In this document: in pieces, positions 9,560 to 18,310 of the stretch
How the letters are laid out: every line of letters starts with the position of its first letter
Numbering within the stretch: the first letter of the stretch is position 1
Source of the DNA: an uncultured Alphaproteobacteria bacterium
Lineage (GTDB): Bacteria; Pseudomonadota; Alphaproteobacteria; Bin95
Length of the DNA stretch: 43,880 bases
NCBI GenBank assembly: GCA_937891825.1
Contig: CALAHN010000107.1
Location: 1 to 43,880 of the forward strand
Reading direction: 5' to 3'
Translations under genes and position numbers: made by a program
The notes under the pieces: model-generated
What the model was told of the DNA's origin: nothing
What the model saw: only the letters and a program-made list of their open reading frames with translations
Databases searched by the model: none

Positions 9560-10081
9560 TCAGTCCATCGGCTTCAAACCGGCCTTATAGCGTTTCCAGT
9601 TTTTCTGATAGGAACTGGCGTTGCTCATCATCCGCTCGGCTTCTTCCGGCGTGAAGGTGCGCACGACTTTGCCGGGCGCGCCCATCACCAGCGAATAGTC
9701 CGGGATTTCCTTACCTTCGGTGATCAGCGCCTTGGCGCCGATCAGACAGCATTTGCCGATCTTCGCGCCGTTCAGCACGACAGCGCCGATGCCGATCAGC
9801 GATCCGTCGCCGACCGTGCAGCCATGCAGCATCACCATATGGCCGATCGTGACATTCCGCCCAAGGGTCAGGGGAAAGCCCGGGTCCGTATGCAGGACCG
9901 AGCCGTCCTGCACATTGCTGCCCTCGCCGATGGTGATGCGGTCATTGTCGCCGCGCACTGTCGCGCCGAACCAGATGCTGGCGTCGCGCTGCACCTCGAC
10001 ATTGCCGATGACCACGGCGGATTCGGCGATCCAGCTTTCCGGGTGCGCCTGAACATCCACGCCATCGAGCGCATACCGCAT
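9560..10081 (-). CDS. Gamma-class carbonic anhydrase family protein (YrdA/PaaY-like)
   Basis: A left-handed beta-helix protein with hexapeptide repeats, 173 residues, matching gamma carbonic anhydrase-like proteins. The three zinc-ligand histidines are H64 (SVLHTD), H81 and H86 ([10 protein letters not shown]). I placed the start at the ATG at 10081 because AAGGAG (10090-10095) stands 8 nt upstream. The GTG at 10090 would overlap that ribosome binding site. It is downstream of the DUF2786 gene on the same strand, 46 bases away. Carbonic anhydrase activity is not certain, because many members of the family have other or unknown activity. Confidence 0.92.
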   Translation of the reverse strand: MRYALDGVDVQAHPESWIAESAVVIGNVEVQRDASIWFGATVRGDNDRITIGEGSNVQDGSVLHTDPGFPLTLGRNVTIGHMVMLHGCTVGDGSLIGIGAVVLNGAKIGKCCLIGAKALITEGKEIPDYSLVMGAPGKVVRTFTPEEAERMMSNASSYQKNWKRYKAGLKPMD

Positions 10082-10089
10082 CCAATCCA

Positions 10090-10095
10090 CTCCTT
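10090..10095 (-). promoter_or_regulatory. Ribosome binding site that decides the carbonic anhydrase start
   Basis: AAGGAG on the minus strand ends 8 nt before the ATG at 10081. It would run into a GTG start at 10090, so the shorter protein is preferred. Confidence 0.7.
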
Positions 10096-10127
10096 ATTGT
10101 CTTCTTTTGTGCGCCATTGTGCGTCGG

Positions 10128-10742
10128 TCAGCGCCATCCGGCGCGGGCGTGACGGCCGCGCACGGGTTCCGCTCGCATCTTAAGCTTGATCGCCGCCACC
10201 TGATAGACGGAGAGCCGGGTGATGTGCGCGACTTCGGTCAGCGGCATCGACGTTTCCCGAATCAGGGCCCGTGCATGGTCATGGGGGTTCATGCGGCGAT
10301 TGCTTTTGGGGCGTTGGGAGGCGCTGCGCTGCTTTGGCGGCGGCGGCGCTTCGTCCTCATCCAGGCCGCGACGCCGGGCCGCGTCAAAGGCCGCGCTCCA
10401 CCGGCGCTTTTCATCCTCGGGCTTGCGGTAGCGGCCATCGCGGTCCTTGGCCTGGCCCCACCGCTCCTCGAAGCCCGGAGGCGCCTCGAAGCCATGGCCG
10501 TTCCAGCCGCGCGCGGCCGCCCTGCCCCAGAAGTCGGGCCGCGGCGGCGGACGCGGACGCGGCGGCTCGGCCGCCGGCTCGGCAGACGCCGCCGCTTCGC
10601 GCAGGTCCATGCCGTGCCGCGCCGCAAGTCGTTTGGCGGCGGCCAAGGCGGCATCCCGCTCGCCTTCGAACGGGCTTTCCGCGGCCAACTTCAGCAGGTT
10701 GTGAAACCGCCGCCGCTCCCCACTGTCGAAACCCTTCGAAAT
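10128..10742 (-). CDS. DUF2786-domain protein with apparent ATT start codon
   Basis: A protein of unknown function with a DUF2786-like N-terminal domain: RRRFHNLLKLAAESPFEGE followed by RDAALAAAKRLAARHGMDL, about residues 10-45. A Pro/Arg-rich linker follows. The C-terminal helical segment (ARALIRETSMPLTEVAHITRLSVYQVAAIK, about residues 160-190) resembles a helix-turn-helix. The domain needs codons upstream of the TTG at 10688. Between that codon and the in-frame TGA stop there is no ATG or GTG, but there is an ATT at 10742 placed exactly 7 nt after AAGGAG (10750-10755). I therefore choose the ATT, giving 204 residues. A sequencing frameshift or a CTG/TTG start remains possible. It is probably cotranscribed with the carbonic anhydrase gene. 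Confidence 0.7.
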   Translation of the reverse strand: MSKGFDSGERRRFHNLLKLAAESPFEGERDAALAAAKRLAARHGMDLREAAASAEPAAEPPRPRPPPRPDFWGRAAARGWNGHGFEAPPGFEERWGQAKDRDGRYRKPEDEKRRWSAAFDAARRRGLDEDEAPPPPKQRSASQRPKSNRRMNPHDHARALIRETSMPLTEVAHITRLSVYQVAAIKLKMRAEPVRGRHARAGWR

Positions 10743-10749
10743 CTGGCCG

Positions 10750-10755
10750 CTCCTT
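10750..10755 (-). promoter_or_regulatory. Ribosome binding site supporting the ATT start
   Basis: AAGGAG on the minus strand lies 7 nt before the ATT at 10742. No ATG, GTG or TTG start in any frame lies at comparable spacing. Confidence 0.6.
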
Positions 10756-10771
10756 CAGGCAAAGATCCCCT

Positions 10772-10812
10772 GACCATAACTGAATTGCGGCGGGTTTTCG
10801 ACCATAACCCGC
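10772..10812. promoter_or_regulatory. Direct repeat and inverted repeat upstream of the DUF2786 gene
   Basis: The nonamer GACCATAAC occurs twice, at 10772-10780 and 10800-10808, with starts 28 bases apart. Between and over the second copy is a perfect inverted repeat GCGGGTT/AACCCGC (10790-10796 and 10806-10812, 9-nt loop). It lies 30-70 bases upstream of the minus-strand start in a 244-base divergent gap, which suggests an operator, possibly for autoregulation by the helix-turn-helix-like protein downstream. Confidence 0.3.
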
Positions 10813-10986
10813 TCCTATCGACAACCGGTAAATACGGACGGATCGCCACAGCCTGTCCTGACGATGGCGTGGAGGGGACATGCGCCCTATAGTCCCGCGC
10901 ATGTTTCGACCTGTTGGAGCATGGCGCGTTCAGGCGAGCGCGCGGTCCATGGCTCCAGCTTTATGACCGAAAGGGGCGCTGCGGGC

Positions 10987-11223
10987 ATGTTCGGCTTGAG
11001 TTTGGGCAAACTGCTCGTGTTAGCGATCGTCATCGGCGTCGTCTGGTTCGGCTGGAAGCGCATCGCGGCGCTGGGCCAGGCCCTGCAACGGGCGGCGTCC
11101 CAAGGCGCCGGCCCCCGCGAGACCGGCGGCGGCAGCGGCGGCAAGGCCTCGCTCGACGACAAGACCATCGATCTCGTCAAGGATCCTGTGACCGGCGACT
11201 ACAAACCGACAAAGCGCGATTGA
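10987..11223 (+). CDS. Small single-pass membrane protein, PP0621-like without cysteines
   Basis: A 78-residue protein with one N-terminal membrane segment (LLVLAIVIGVVWFGW, residues 8-22), a basic/Gly-rich linker and a short C-terminal motif. The start was placed at the ATG at 10987, directly before the membrane segment; a longer version from 10921 would put a hydrophilic leader before it. The tail IDLVKDPVTGDYKP lines up with the LVxCPVCGTYVP tail of PP0621-type small proteins that I recall in proteobacteria, but both cysteines are replaced (D and T). Function is unknown. It is 82 bases upstream of glyQ and may share its transcript. Confidence 0.65.
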   Translation: MFGLSLGKLLVLAIVIGVVWFGWKRIAALGQALQRAASQGAGPRETGGGSGGKASLDDKTIDLVKDPVTGDYKPTKRD

Positions 11224-11305
11224 CCTGACGCCCGCCCGCCGCCTAATTTGCTGCGGCGCACAACCTCCCCTTTCCTTCGCTCAATAGCTGCGAGTACTTG
11301 ACCGC

Positions 11306-12196
11306 ATGTCCGCCATACCGAGTTTCCAAGATCTGATCCTGCGCCTGTCCGCCTATTGGTCGAATGAAGGCTGCGCCATCCTGCAGCCTTATGACATGTG
11401 TGTGGGCGCCGGCACCTTCCATCCCGCCACGACCTTGCGCGCGCTTGGGCCGGAGCCATGGCGCGCCGCCTATGTGCAGCCCTCCCGCCGCCCGACGGAC
11501 GGCCGCTATGGCGAGAATCCGAACCGACTGCAGCACTATTACCAATATCAGGTGATCCTGAAGCCCAACCCGGAAGACATTCTGGAAAAGTACTTCGGCT
11601 CCCTGAAAGCGATCGGCATCGACACGAGCATCCACGATATCCGGCTTGTCGAGGATGACTGGGAGAGCCCGACGCTGGGCGCCTGGGGGCTTGGCTGGGA
11701 GGTCTGGTGCGACGGCATGGAAGTGACGCAGTTCACCTACTTCCAGCAAGTCGGCGGCTATGACTGCTCGCCGGTTTCTGGCGAAATCACCTATGGGCTG
11801 GAACGGCTGGCGATGTACGTCCAGGGCGTCGACAATGTCTACGATCTGAAATTCAACGCGGCCGGCCTGACCTACGGCGATGTCTTCCTGCAGTCGGAGA
11901 AGGAATTCTCCGCCTATAACTTCGAGCATGCGAACACGGCCGCCCTGTTCCAACACTTCGCCGACGCCGAAGCCGAATGCGAGGCCCTGGTTAAGGTCGG
12001 CCTGGCGCTCCCGGCCTATGACCAATGCATCAAGGCGAGTCACACCTTCAATCTGCTGGACGCGCGCGGCGTCATCAGCGTCACCGAGCGCGCGGCCTAT
12101 ATCGCCAGGGTCCGCGCCCTCGCGAGAGCGTCCGCGACGGCCTGGCTGAAGGGCCGCGGGCATCTCGCCTACGACCTGCCGAAAGCGGAGGCCTGA
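11306..12196 (+). CDS. glyQ: Glycyl-tRNA synthetase, alpha subunit
   Basis: Catalytic-core subunit of the bacterial alpha2beta2 glycyl-tRNA synthetase, 296 residues, the usual size. It is recognised by [20 protein letters not shown] at the N-terminus, then [41 protein letters not shown] and the [18 protein letters not shown] class II region. These cover glycine, ATP and subunit-interface elements. Four bases separate its stop from the glyS start, so the subunits are made from one message. There is no strong ribosome binding site, only a GCGAG-like stretch. Confidence 0.98.
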   Translation: MSAIPSFQDLILRLSAYWSNEGCAILQPYDMCVGAGTFHPATTLRALGPEPWRAAYVQPSRRPTDGRYGENPNRLQHYYQYQVILKPNPEDILEKYFGSLKAIGIDTSIHDIRLVEDDWESPTLGAWGLGWEVWCDGMEVTQFTYFQQVGGYDCSPVSGEITYGLERLAMYVQGVDNVYDLKFNAAGLTYGDVFLQSEKEFSAYNFEHANTAALFQHFADAEAECEALVKVGLALPAYDQCIKASHTFNLLDARGVISVTERAAYIARVRALARASATAWLKGRGHLAYDLPKAEA

Positions 12197-12200
12197 GATC

Positions 12201-14294
12201 ATGGCTGACCTGTTGATCGAACTGCTTTCCGAAGAAATTCCCGCCCGGATGCAAGCCCGCGCCGCAGCCGACTTCGCGGACGAGATCGAAACACGGCTGA
12301 AGGCGGCGGCGTTGGCGCCGGAAACGATCGAGCATTATGTGACGCCCCGTCGGATCGCCGTGATCGCGACCGGCGTCGCCATGCGCCAGCCCGACCGGGA
12401 GGACGAGCGCCGCGGTCCCCGCGTCGGCGCGCCCGACAAGGCGATCCAGGGTTTTCTCGGCGCGAACGGACTGGCCTCGCTCGAAGCCTGCGAGGTTCGA
12501 GAGATCAAAGGCGCCCAATTTTATTTCATCGTGCGCAAGATCGAAGGCCAGGCCGCGACCGAAGCCTTGCCCGGCATCATCGCCGAGGCGACGCACGCAA
12601 TCCCCTGGCCGAAATCCATGCGCTGGGCCGATACGGAGCGGCGCTACGTCCGCCCTCTGGCGCGGGTCTCTGCGACGTTCGACGGCCTGCCGTTGCCGGG
12701 AGAGATCGATTTCGGCGGCGTCGCCGGCAAGAAGGCGTTCACGGCCGCGACCATCGGCCATCGCTCAATGGACGCCGGCCGCGACATCCCGCTGACGACC
12801 TTTGCGGCGTACCGCGACGCCCTGAACGACGCCCATGTCATGCTCGACCCGGCGGCGCGCAAGGATACGATCCGCATCGGCCTTGAAACCGTCGCGGCCG
12901 CGGCCGGCCTCAAGGTCAAGCCGGATCCGGGGCTGCTCGACGAAGTGACCGGGCTGGTGGAATGGCCGGTCGTGCTGTCCGGCCGCATCGACGACGCCTT
13001 CATGTCGGTCCCGGCCGAAGCGCTGACGACATCGATGCGGACCCACCAGAAATACTTCGCCCTGGAAACGCCGGAAGGCGCGCTTGCGCCCGTGTTCGCG
13101 GTCGTCGCCAATATCCAAAGCACGGACGGCGGCAAGCGTATTGTCGCCGGCAACGAGCGCGTGCTGCGCGCCCGGCTGGCGGACGCCCGCTTCTTCTGGG
13201 ACCAGGACCGCAAGATCAAGCTTGAGGACCGGCTCGAGGCGCTTGAGAAGGTGGTGTTTCACGCCAGCCTCGGCTCCCTCGCCGAGCGTGTCCGCCGCAT
13301 CCGGCGTCTGGCGCGGACCCTGGCGGCCGGCATTCCGGGCGCGAGCCCGGACAAGGCCGACATGGCGGCCAAGCTCGCCAAGGCCGACCTCGTGTCGGAT
13401 ATGGTCGGCGAATTCCCCGAGTTGCAAGGCGTTATGGGCCGATATTACGCGCTCGAGGAAGGCGTTGACGGCGAAATCGCCGACGCGATCCGGGATCACT
13501 ACGCGCCGCAAGGCCCGCAGGATGCCTGTCCGACCGCGCCCGTCTCGGTCGCCGTCGCATTGGCGGAGAAGTTCGACACGCTCGCCGGGTTCTTCGGAAT
13601 CGACGAGAAGCCGACCGGCAGCCGGGATCCCTATGCGCTCCGCCGCGCGGCGCTCGGCGTCATCCGACTTGCCCTGGAGAACCAGTTGGCCCTGCCGCTC
13701 AAGGCGGCGATCAAGGCAGCCTATGACGGCTACGACGGCGCGCTGAGCGAAACTGCCGATGCGACAGCCGACAGCTTGCTGCAGTTCTTCGCCGACCGCC
13801 TGAACGGCCACCTGAGAGGGCAAGGCGTGCCGCATCACCATATCGCCGCCGTGTTCGCGCTTGGCGATGAGGACGACCTTGTCCGCATAGTCGGCCGGGT
13901 CGATGCGCTGGGCGCGTTCCTCGCCAGCGAGGATGGCGGGAACTTGCTGATCGCCTATCGCCGCGCCGCCAATATCGCGGCTATCGAGGCGAAGAAGGAC
14001 GGCCAGGCCTACGAAGACGCCGCCGACCCGAAGCTGTTTGCGGAAGCCGCCGAGACGACGCTCGCCGAAGCATTGGCGGCGGTCCGACCGGCGCTTGCCG
14101 CGGCGATTGGCGCAGGCGATTTCGCTGGCGCCATGGCGGCCCTGGCGACGCTCCGGCAACCGGTCGACGCCTTTTTCGACGCCGTCACGGTCAATGCGGA
14201 CGAAAGCGCGGTCAGAGCCAATCGGTTAAGGCTCCTTTCGACAATTGGAGCGACAATGCGCGACGTTGCTGATTTCGGCCAGATCGAGGGTTAG
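12201..14294 (+). CDS. glyS: Glycyl-tRNA synthetase, beta subunit
   Basis: The beta subunit binds tRNA-Gly and is essential for aminoacylation with GlyQ. It has 697 residues, as expected. Recognisable blocks are LLIELLSEEIPARMQ at the start, YVTPRRIAV, MRWADTERRYVRP, the central TTSMRTHQKYFAL and NERVLRARLADARFFWDQD, and SRDPYALRRAALGVIRL in the second half, followed by the C-terminal anticodon-binding-type helical domain. Its stop (14292-14294) directly abuts the ATG of ppdK with no spacer, so the three genes form an operon. Confidence 0.98.
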   Translation: MADLLIELLSEEIPARMQARAAADFADEIETRLKAAALAPETIEHYVTPRRIAVIATGVAMRQPDREDERRGPRVGAPDKAIQGFLGANGLASLEACEVREIKGAQFYFIVRKIEGQAATEALPGIIAEATHAIPWPKSMRWADTERRYVRPLARVSATFDGLPLPGEIDFGGVAGKKAFTAATIGHRSMDAGRDIPLTTFAAYRDALNDAHVMLDPAARKDTIRIGLETVAAAAGLKVKPDPGLLDEVTGLVEWPVVLSGRIDDAFMSVPAEALTTSMRTHQKYFALETPEGALAPVFAVVANIQSTDGGKRIVAGNERVLRARLADARFFWDQDRKIKLEDRLEALEKVVFHASLGSLAERVRRIRRLARTLAAGIPGASPDKADMAAKLAKADLVSDMVGEFPELQGVMGRYYALEEGVDGEIADAIRDHYAPQGPQDACPTAPVSVAVALAEKFDTLAGFFGIDEKPTGSRDPYALRRAALGVIRLALENQLALPLKAAIKAAYDGYDGALSETADATADSLLQFFADRLNGHLRGQGVPHHHIAAVFALGDEDDLVRIVGRVDALGAFLASEDGGNLLIAYRRAANIAAIEAKKDGQAYEDAADPKLFAEAAETTLAEALAAVRPALAAAIGAGDFAGAMAALATLRQPVDAFFDAVTVNADESAVRANRLRLLSTIGATMRDVADFGQIEG

Positions 14295-16958
14295 ATGACA
14301 CAGTGGGTTTACAGCTTCGGCGGCGGCAAAGCCGACGGCCGCTCCGAAATGCGCGAATTGCTTGGCGGCAAGGGCGCAAATCTCGCGGAAATGGCGAGCC
14401 TGGGGCTGCCGGTGCCGCCCGGATTCACCATCACGACCGAGGTCTGCACCAATTTCTACGACAATGCCCGAACCTATCCGGCCGAGTTGAAGGCAGCCGT
14501 TCAAGCCGCCCTGCAGCAGATCGAAGTGGAAACGGGACGCAAATTCGGCGACCCAAAGGCGCCGCTCCTGGTGTCGGTCCGCTCCGGCGCGCGCGTCTCC
14601 ATGCCCGGCATGATGGACACGGTCCTGAACCTCGGCCTCAATGACGCCACCGTCGCCGGCCTCGCCGCCGACAGCGGCTCCGACCGGTTCGCCTGGGACA
14701 GCTACCGTCGCTTCATCCAGATGTATGCCGATGTCGTCATGGGCGTCGATCATGGCTTGTTCGAGGAGCGGATCGAGCTTCGCAAGGACGAAAAGGGCGT
14801 CTACCTGGATACCGACCTGGATGCCGACGATTGGAAAGCGCTGACGGAAGCCTTCAAACAGATCGTGCTTGAAGCACTCGACACGCCCTTCCCGGAAAGC
14901 CCGGAAGACCAGCTCTGGGGCGCGGTCGGCGCCGTGTTCCAAAGCTGGCAGACCCAACGCGCCGTGACTTACAGGCGCCTGCACGAAATTCCCGAATCCT
15001 GGGGCACGGCGGTCAACGTCCAGGCCATGGTCTTCGGCAATATGGGCGATACGTCCGCGACCGGCGTCGCCTTTACCCGCGACCCCTCGACCGGCGAAAA
15101 ACTGTTCTATGGCGAATTCCTGGTCAACGCCCAGGGCGAAGACGTCGTCGCCGGCATCCGCACGCCGCAATCCCTGACGATCCAGGGCCGGGAAGCGCAA
15201 GGCTCCGATCTGCCGTCGATGGAAGAAGCCATGCCGGAAGTGTTCGGGCAATTGCTTGAAGTGCAGGCGCGCCTCGAACGGCATTACCGCGACATGCAGG
15301 ATATCGAGTTCACGGTCGAGCGCGGCCGCCTTTGGATGTTGCAGACCCGGTCGGGCAAGCGCACGGCCAAGGCCGCCATCCGCATCGCCGTCGAAATGGC
15401 GAAGGAAGGCCTGATCGGTCAGGACGAAGCCGTGCTGCGGGTCGACCCGGCCTCCCTCGATCAATTGCTGCACCCGATGCTCGATCCCGATGCGGAGCGC
15501 ACCTTGCTGGCGCGCGGCCTGCCCGCGTCGCCGGGCGCCGTCTCCGGCCGCGTCAGCTTCAATGCCGACGAAGCCGAGGCGCTTTCGCTGAACGGCGAGG
15601 ATGTCATCCTGGTCCGCATCGAGACGAGCCCGGAAGATATTCATGGCATGCATGCTGCCCGCGGCATCCTGACAAGCCGCGGCGGCATGACCAGCCACGC
15701 CGCCGTCGTCGCCCGCGGGATGGGCCGGCCTTGCGTCGCCGGCGCCGGCGAAGTGCGGGTCGACTACGCCAAAGGCGAATTCCGCGCCGGCGGCCATGTG
15801 ATCAGGAAAGGCGATCTGGTAACGCTCGATGGCGGCCAGGGCCATATCTATCTGGGCGCAGTGCCGACCCTGAAACCTGAGCTTTCCGGCGAATTCGCGG
15901 AATTGATGGTCTGGGCCGACAGCGCCCGCAAGCTCGCGGTCCGGGCCAACGCCGAGACGCCGACGGATGCGGAAACCGCGCGCGGCTTCGGCGCCGAAGG
16001 CATCGGCCTTTGCCGGACGGAGCACATGTTCTTCGATGCCGACCGCATTATCGCGGTGCGCGAGATGATCATGGCCGACGACAAGGCCGGCCGCGAAGCC
16101 GCGCTGGCCAAGCTGCTGCCGATGCAGCGCCAGGATTTCCACGATCTCTTCAAGATCATGTCCGGCCTTCCCGTGACGATCCGCCTGCTCGACCCGCCGC
16201 TGCATGAATTCCTCCCCCATACCGACGATGAAATGGCCGAAATCGCACGAGTTTCGGGCAAGTCGATGGATCAGATCCGGGAGCGCGCCGCCCGCCTGAC
16301 GGAAGCCAATCCCATGCTCGGCCACCGCGGCTGCCGCCTTGCGATCACCTATCCGGAAATCTACGAGATGCAGGCGCGCGCCATTTTCGAGGCCGCGAGC
16401 GCCCTCTTCGCCGAAACTGGCGAAGCGATTATTCCGGAAGTCATGATCCCGCTTATTGCGACCAAGGCCGAAATCGACCGGATGAAAGTGCTGGTCGATC
16501 GGGCCGCCGCTGCTGTCGCCAAGGAAACCGGCCGGACGGTCGAGTATATGGTCGGCACCATGATCGAGTTGCCCAGGGCCGCGCTCCGAGCCGGCGAGAT
16601 CGCCGAGGCGGCGGAATTCTTCAGCTTCGGCACGAACGATCTGACGCAGACGACCTTCGGCCTCTCCCGCGACGACGCGGCCTCGTTCCTCGACAGCTAT
16701 ATCCGCCAGGGGGTTCTGGAGAAGGACCCCTTCGTTTCGCTGGATCAGGACGGCGTCGGCGAGTTGATCGAGATTGCGGCCGAACGCGGGCGGAAGACCC
16801 GGCCGGGCATGAAGCTTGGCATCTGCGGCGAACATGGCGGCGACCCGGCTTCGGTGGAATTCTGCCACCGGGCCGGCCTCGACTATGTTTCGTGCTCGCC
16901 CTTCCGCGTCCCGATCGCGCGCCTCGCCGCCGGCCAGGCGGCGCTGCGAAAGAGCTGA
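14295..16958 (+). CDS. ppdK: Pyruvate, phosphate dikinase
   Basis: Reversibly converts pyruvate, ATP and phosphate to phosphoenolpyruvate, AMP and pyrophosphate. It has the full 887 residues with the usual three domains: N-terminal nucleotide-binding domain (VYSFGGGKADG and LLGGKGANLAEMASLGLPVPPGF), the phosphohistidine domain with GGMTSHAAVVARGMG (H468 the phosphorylated residue), and the C-terminal PEP/pyruvate barrel with GICGEHGGDP (C844 the catalytic acid). The start ATG touches the glyS stop codon, which implies translational coupling. In this organism it may serve gluconeogenesis or pyrophosphate-linked glycolysis, but direction cannot be judged from sequence. Confidence 0.98.
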   Translation: MTQWVYSFGGGKADGRSEMRELLGGKGANLAEMASLGLPVPPGFTITTEVCTNFYDNARTYPAELKAAVQAALQQIEVETGRKFGDPKAPLLVSVRSGARVSMPGMMDTVLNLGLNDATVAGLAADSGSDRFAWDSYRRFIQMYADVVMGVDHGLFEERIELRKDEKGVYLDTDLDADDWKALTEAFKQIVLEALDTPFPESPEDQLWGAVGAVFQSWQTQRAVTYRRLHEIPESWGTAVNVQAMVFGNMGDTSATGVAFTRDPSTGEKLFYGEFLVNAQGEDVVAGIRTPQSLTIQGREAQGSDLPSMEEAMPEVFGQLLEVQARLERHYRDMQDIEFTVERGRLWMLQTRSGKRTAKAAIRIAVEMAKEGLIGQDEAVLRVDPASLDQLLHPMLDPDAERTLLARGLPASPGAVSGRVSFNADEAEALSLNGEDVILVRIETSPEDIHGMHAARGILTSRGGMTSHAAVVARGMGRPCVAGAGEVRVDYAKGEFRAGGHVIRKGDLVTLDGGQGHIYLGAVPTLKPELSGEFAELMVWADSARKLAVRANAETPTDAETARGFGAEGIGLCRTEHMFFDADRIIAVREMIMADDKAGREAALAKLLPMQRQDFHDLFKIMSGLPVTIRLLDPPLHEFLPHTDDEMAEIARVSGKSMDQIRERAARLTEANPMLGHRGCRLAITYPEIYEMQARAIFEAASALFAETGEAIIPEVMIPLIATKAEIDRMKVLVDRAAAAVAKETGRTVEYMVGTMIELPRAALRAGEIAEAAEFFSFGTNDLTQTTFGLSRDDAASFLDSYIRQGVLEKDPFVSLDQDGVGELIEIAAERGRKTRPGMKLGICGEHGGDPASVEFCHRAGLDYVSCSPFRVPIARLAAGQAALRKS

Positions 16959-16992
16959 CGGCGGCGAAAGCGCAAAACACGCTTTGGCGCCG
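16959..16992 (+). terminator. Possible stem-loop terminator after ppdK
   Basis: CGGCGGCGAAAGCG and CGCTTTGGCGCCG form an imperfect stem (one bulge or mismatch) around the loop CAAAACA, immediately after the ppdK stop. There is no run of T after it, so intrinsic termination is uncertain. Confidence 0.35.
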
Positions 16993-17019
16993 CGCCCGGA
17001 GTATGCCTAAAATCCCGCC

Positions 17020-18192
17020 ATGCGGGTTCAGGTCGCCATTATCGGAGCGGGACCAGCTGGCTTGTTGCTCGGCGAGCGGCTTGGCCATGCCGGCATCGAC
17101 GCCATCATTCTGGAGCGGCAAAGCCCGGACTATGTGCTTGGCCGCATCCGGGCGGGCGTGCTGGAAAGCGGGACGATCGACCAGCTTCGCGAACTTGGGC
17201 TTGGCGCACGCGTCGATGCGGCGGGCCTCCGCCATGGCGGCATCGAACTTTGCTTCGACGGGGGCCGCCATCGGATCGATCTTGCAGGACTGACCGGCGG
17301 CAAGCATGTCACGGTCTATGGGCAAACCGAAGTCACCCGCGATCTGATGGCCGCGCGCGCCGCGGCCGGGCGAACGACAGTCTATAATGCCGAGGCCGTG
17401 ACGCCGCTCGATTTCGATGGCGAGAAGCCGCGCGTCGCCTATCGCCTCAAAGGCGCCGAGCAAACGATCCGGGCGGACTTCATCGTCGGCGCCGACGGAC
17501 ATCATGGCGCAGCCCGCGCCGCGCTGCCGGGGGGCGCCATCGCCGCCTTCGAGCGGGTCTATCCCTATAGCTGGCTCGGCCTTCTGGCCGATGTGCCGCC
17601 TGTATCGGATGAACTGATCTATGTCCGCCATCCGCGCGGCTTTGCGCTCTGTTCGATGCGCTCGCCAACCCGAAGCCGCTATTACCTCCAGGCGCCGGCC
17701 GACGCACGCGCCGACGCCTGGACGCCCGACAGCTTTTTCGACGAACTGGCGCGGCGGCTGGATCCGGAAGCCGCCGCCCGTTTGATCCGCGGCCCTGCCC
17801 TCGAGATGAGCGTCGCCCCGCTCCGCTGCTTTGTCGCCGAGCCCTTGCGCTTCGGCCGGCTGTTCCTGGCGGGCGACGCCGGCCACATCGTGCCGCCGAC
17901 GGGCGCCAAGGGCCTCAACCTCGCTGCGAGCGACGCCTTCTATCTCGCTGAGGCCATTCAGGACTTCTACGATGAAAAATCGACGGCCGGGATCGACGCC
18001 TATTCGGCGCGGGCGCTGGCCCGGGTCTGGGGGGCCGTGCGCTTTTCCGCCCAGATGACCGCCCTCACCCATCAGACGCCCGGCGACGGCGGCTTTGACG
18101 ACCGCCTGCAAATGGCGAACCTGCGGGCCTTGGTTCGTTCCGAGACCGAAGCCCGTGGGCTGGCGGAGAACTATGTCGGCTTGCCGTATTGA
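17020..18192 (+). CDS. pobA: 4-Hydroxybenzoate 3-monooxygenase
   Basis: An FAD- and NAD(P)H-dependent hydroxylase that turns 4-hydroxybenzoate into protocatechuate. Its 390 residues align along the whole length with the Pseudomonas enzyme as I remember it: GAGPAG at 9-14 for FAD, YVLGRIRAG with R42/R44 in register, GADGHHG for the second FAD/NADPH contact, the substrate-site segments HPRGFALCS and RSRYY, and AGDAGHIVPPTGAKGLNLA. The C-terminus ends in ENYVGLPY, including the active-site tyrosine. No protocatechuate dioxygenase genes and no PobR-type regulator are nearby, so downstream steps must be elsewhere. It is 61 bases after ppdK. Confidence 0.96.
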   Translation: MRVQVAIIGAGPAGLLLGERLGHAGIDAIILERQSPDYVLGRIRAGVLESGTIDQLRELGLGARVDAAGLRHGGIELCFDGGRHRIDLAGLTGGKHVTVYGQTEVTRDLMAARAAAGRTTVYNAEAVTPLDFDGEKPRVAYRLKGAEQTIRADFIVGADGHHGAARAALPGGAIAAFERVYPYSWLGLLADVPPVSDELIYVRHPRGFALCSMRSPTRSRYYLQAPADARADAWTPDSFFDELARRLDPEAAARLIRGPALEMSVAPLRCFVAEPLRFGRLFLAGDAGHIVPPTGAKGLNLAASDAFYLAEAIQDFYDEKSTAGIDAYSARALARVWGAVRFSAQMTALTHQTPGDGGFDDRLQMANLRALVRSETEARGLAENYVGLPY

Positions 18193-18310
18193 AGCATGGC
18201 AAGCAGGCGAACGCGCGGCCACTGGCGACATTTGGCGCTTTCGGTCGATACTGCATGGGCGTGACGCGCGCGCCGCGTTCACGGGCACACACTGGCGATA
18301 GGACAATTTC

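Noticed and set aside
10411-10902. A 163-codon minus-strand frame that reads through the AAGGAG region in another frame.
   Set aside because: It has no domain, while the neighbouring frame holds the DUF2786-like domain. A frameshift joining the two cannot be excluded, but the ribosome binding site/ATT explanation needs no error.
12765-14159. A 464-codon open frame antisense to glyS.
   Set aside because: Shadow of glyS, with no recognisable domain.
14226-16868. An 880-codon open frame on the minus strand, antisense to ppdK.
   Set aside because: Length alone is striking, but the translation is low-quality and His/Arg-rich, and ppdK is complete with its catalytic residues on the plus strand.
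18193-18310. The motif CACTGGCGA occurs twice, 70 bases apart, upstream of the aldo/keto reductase.
   Set aside because: It is short, GC-rich and without symmetry or promoter context; chance is a sufficient explanation.
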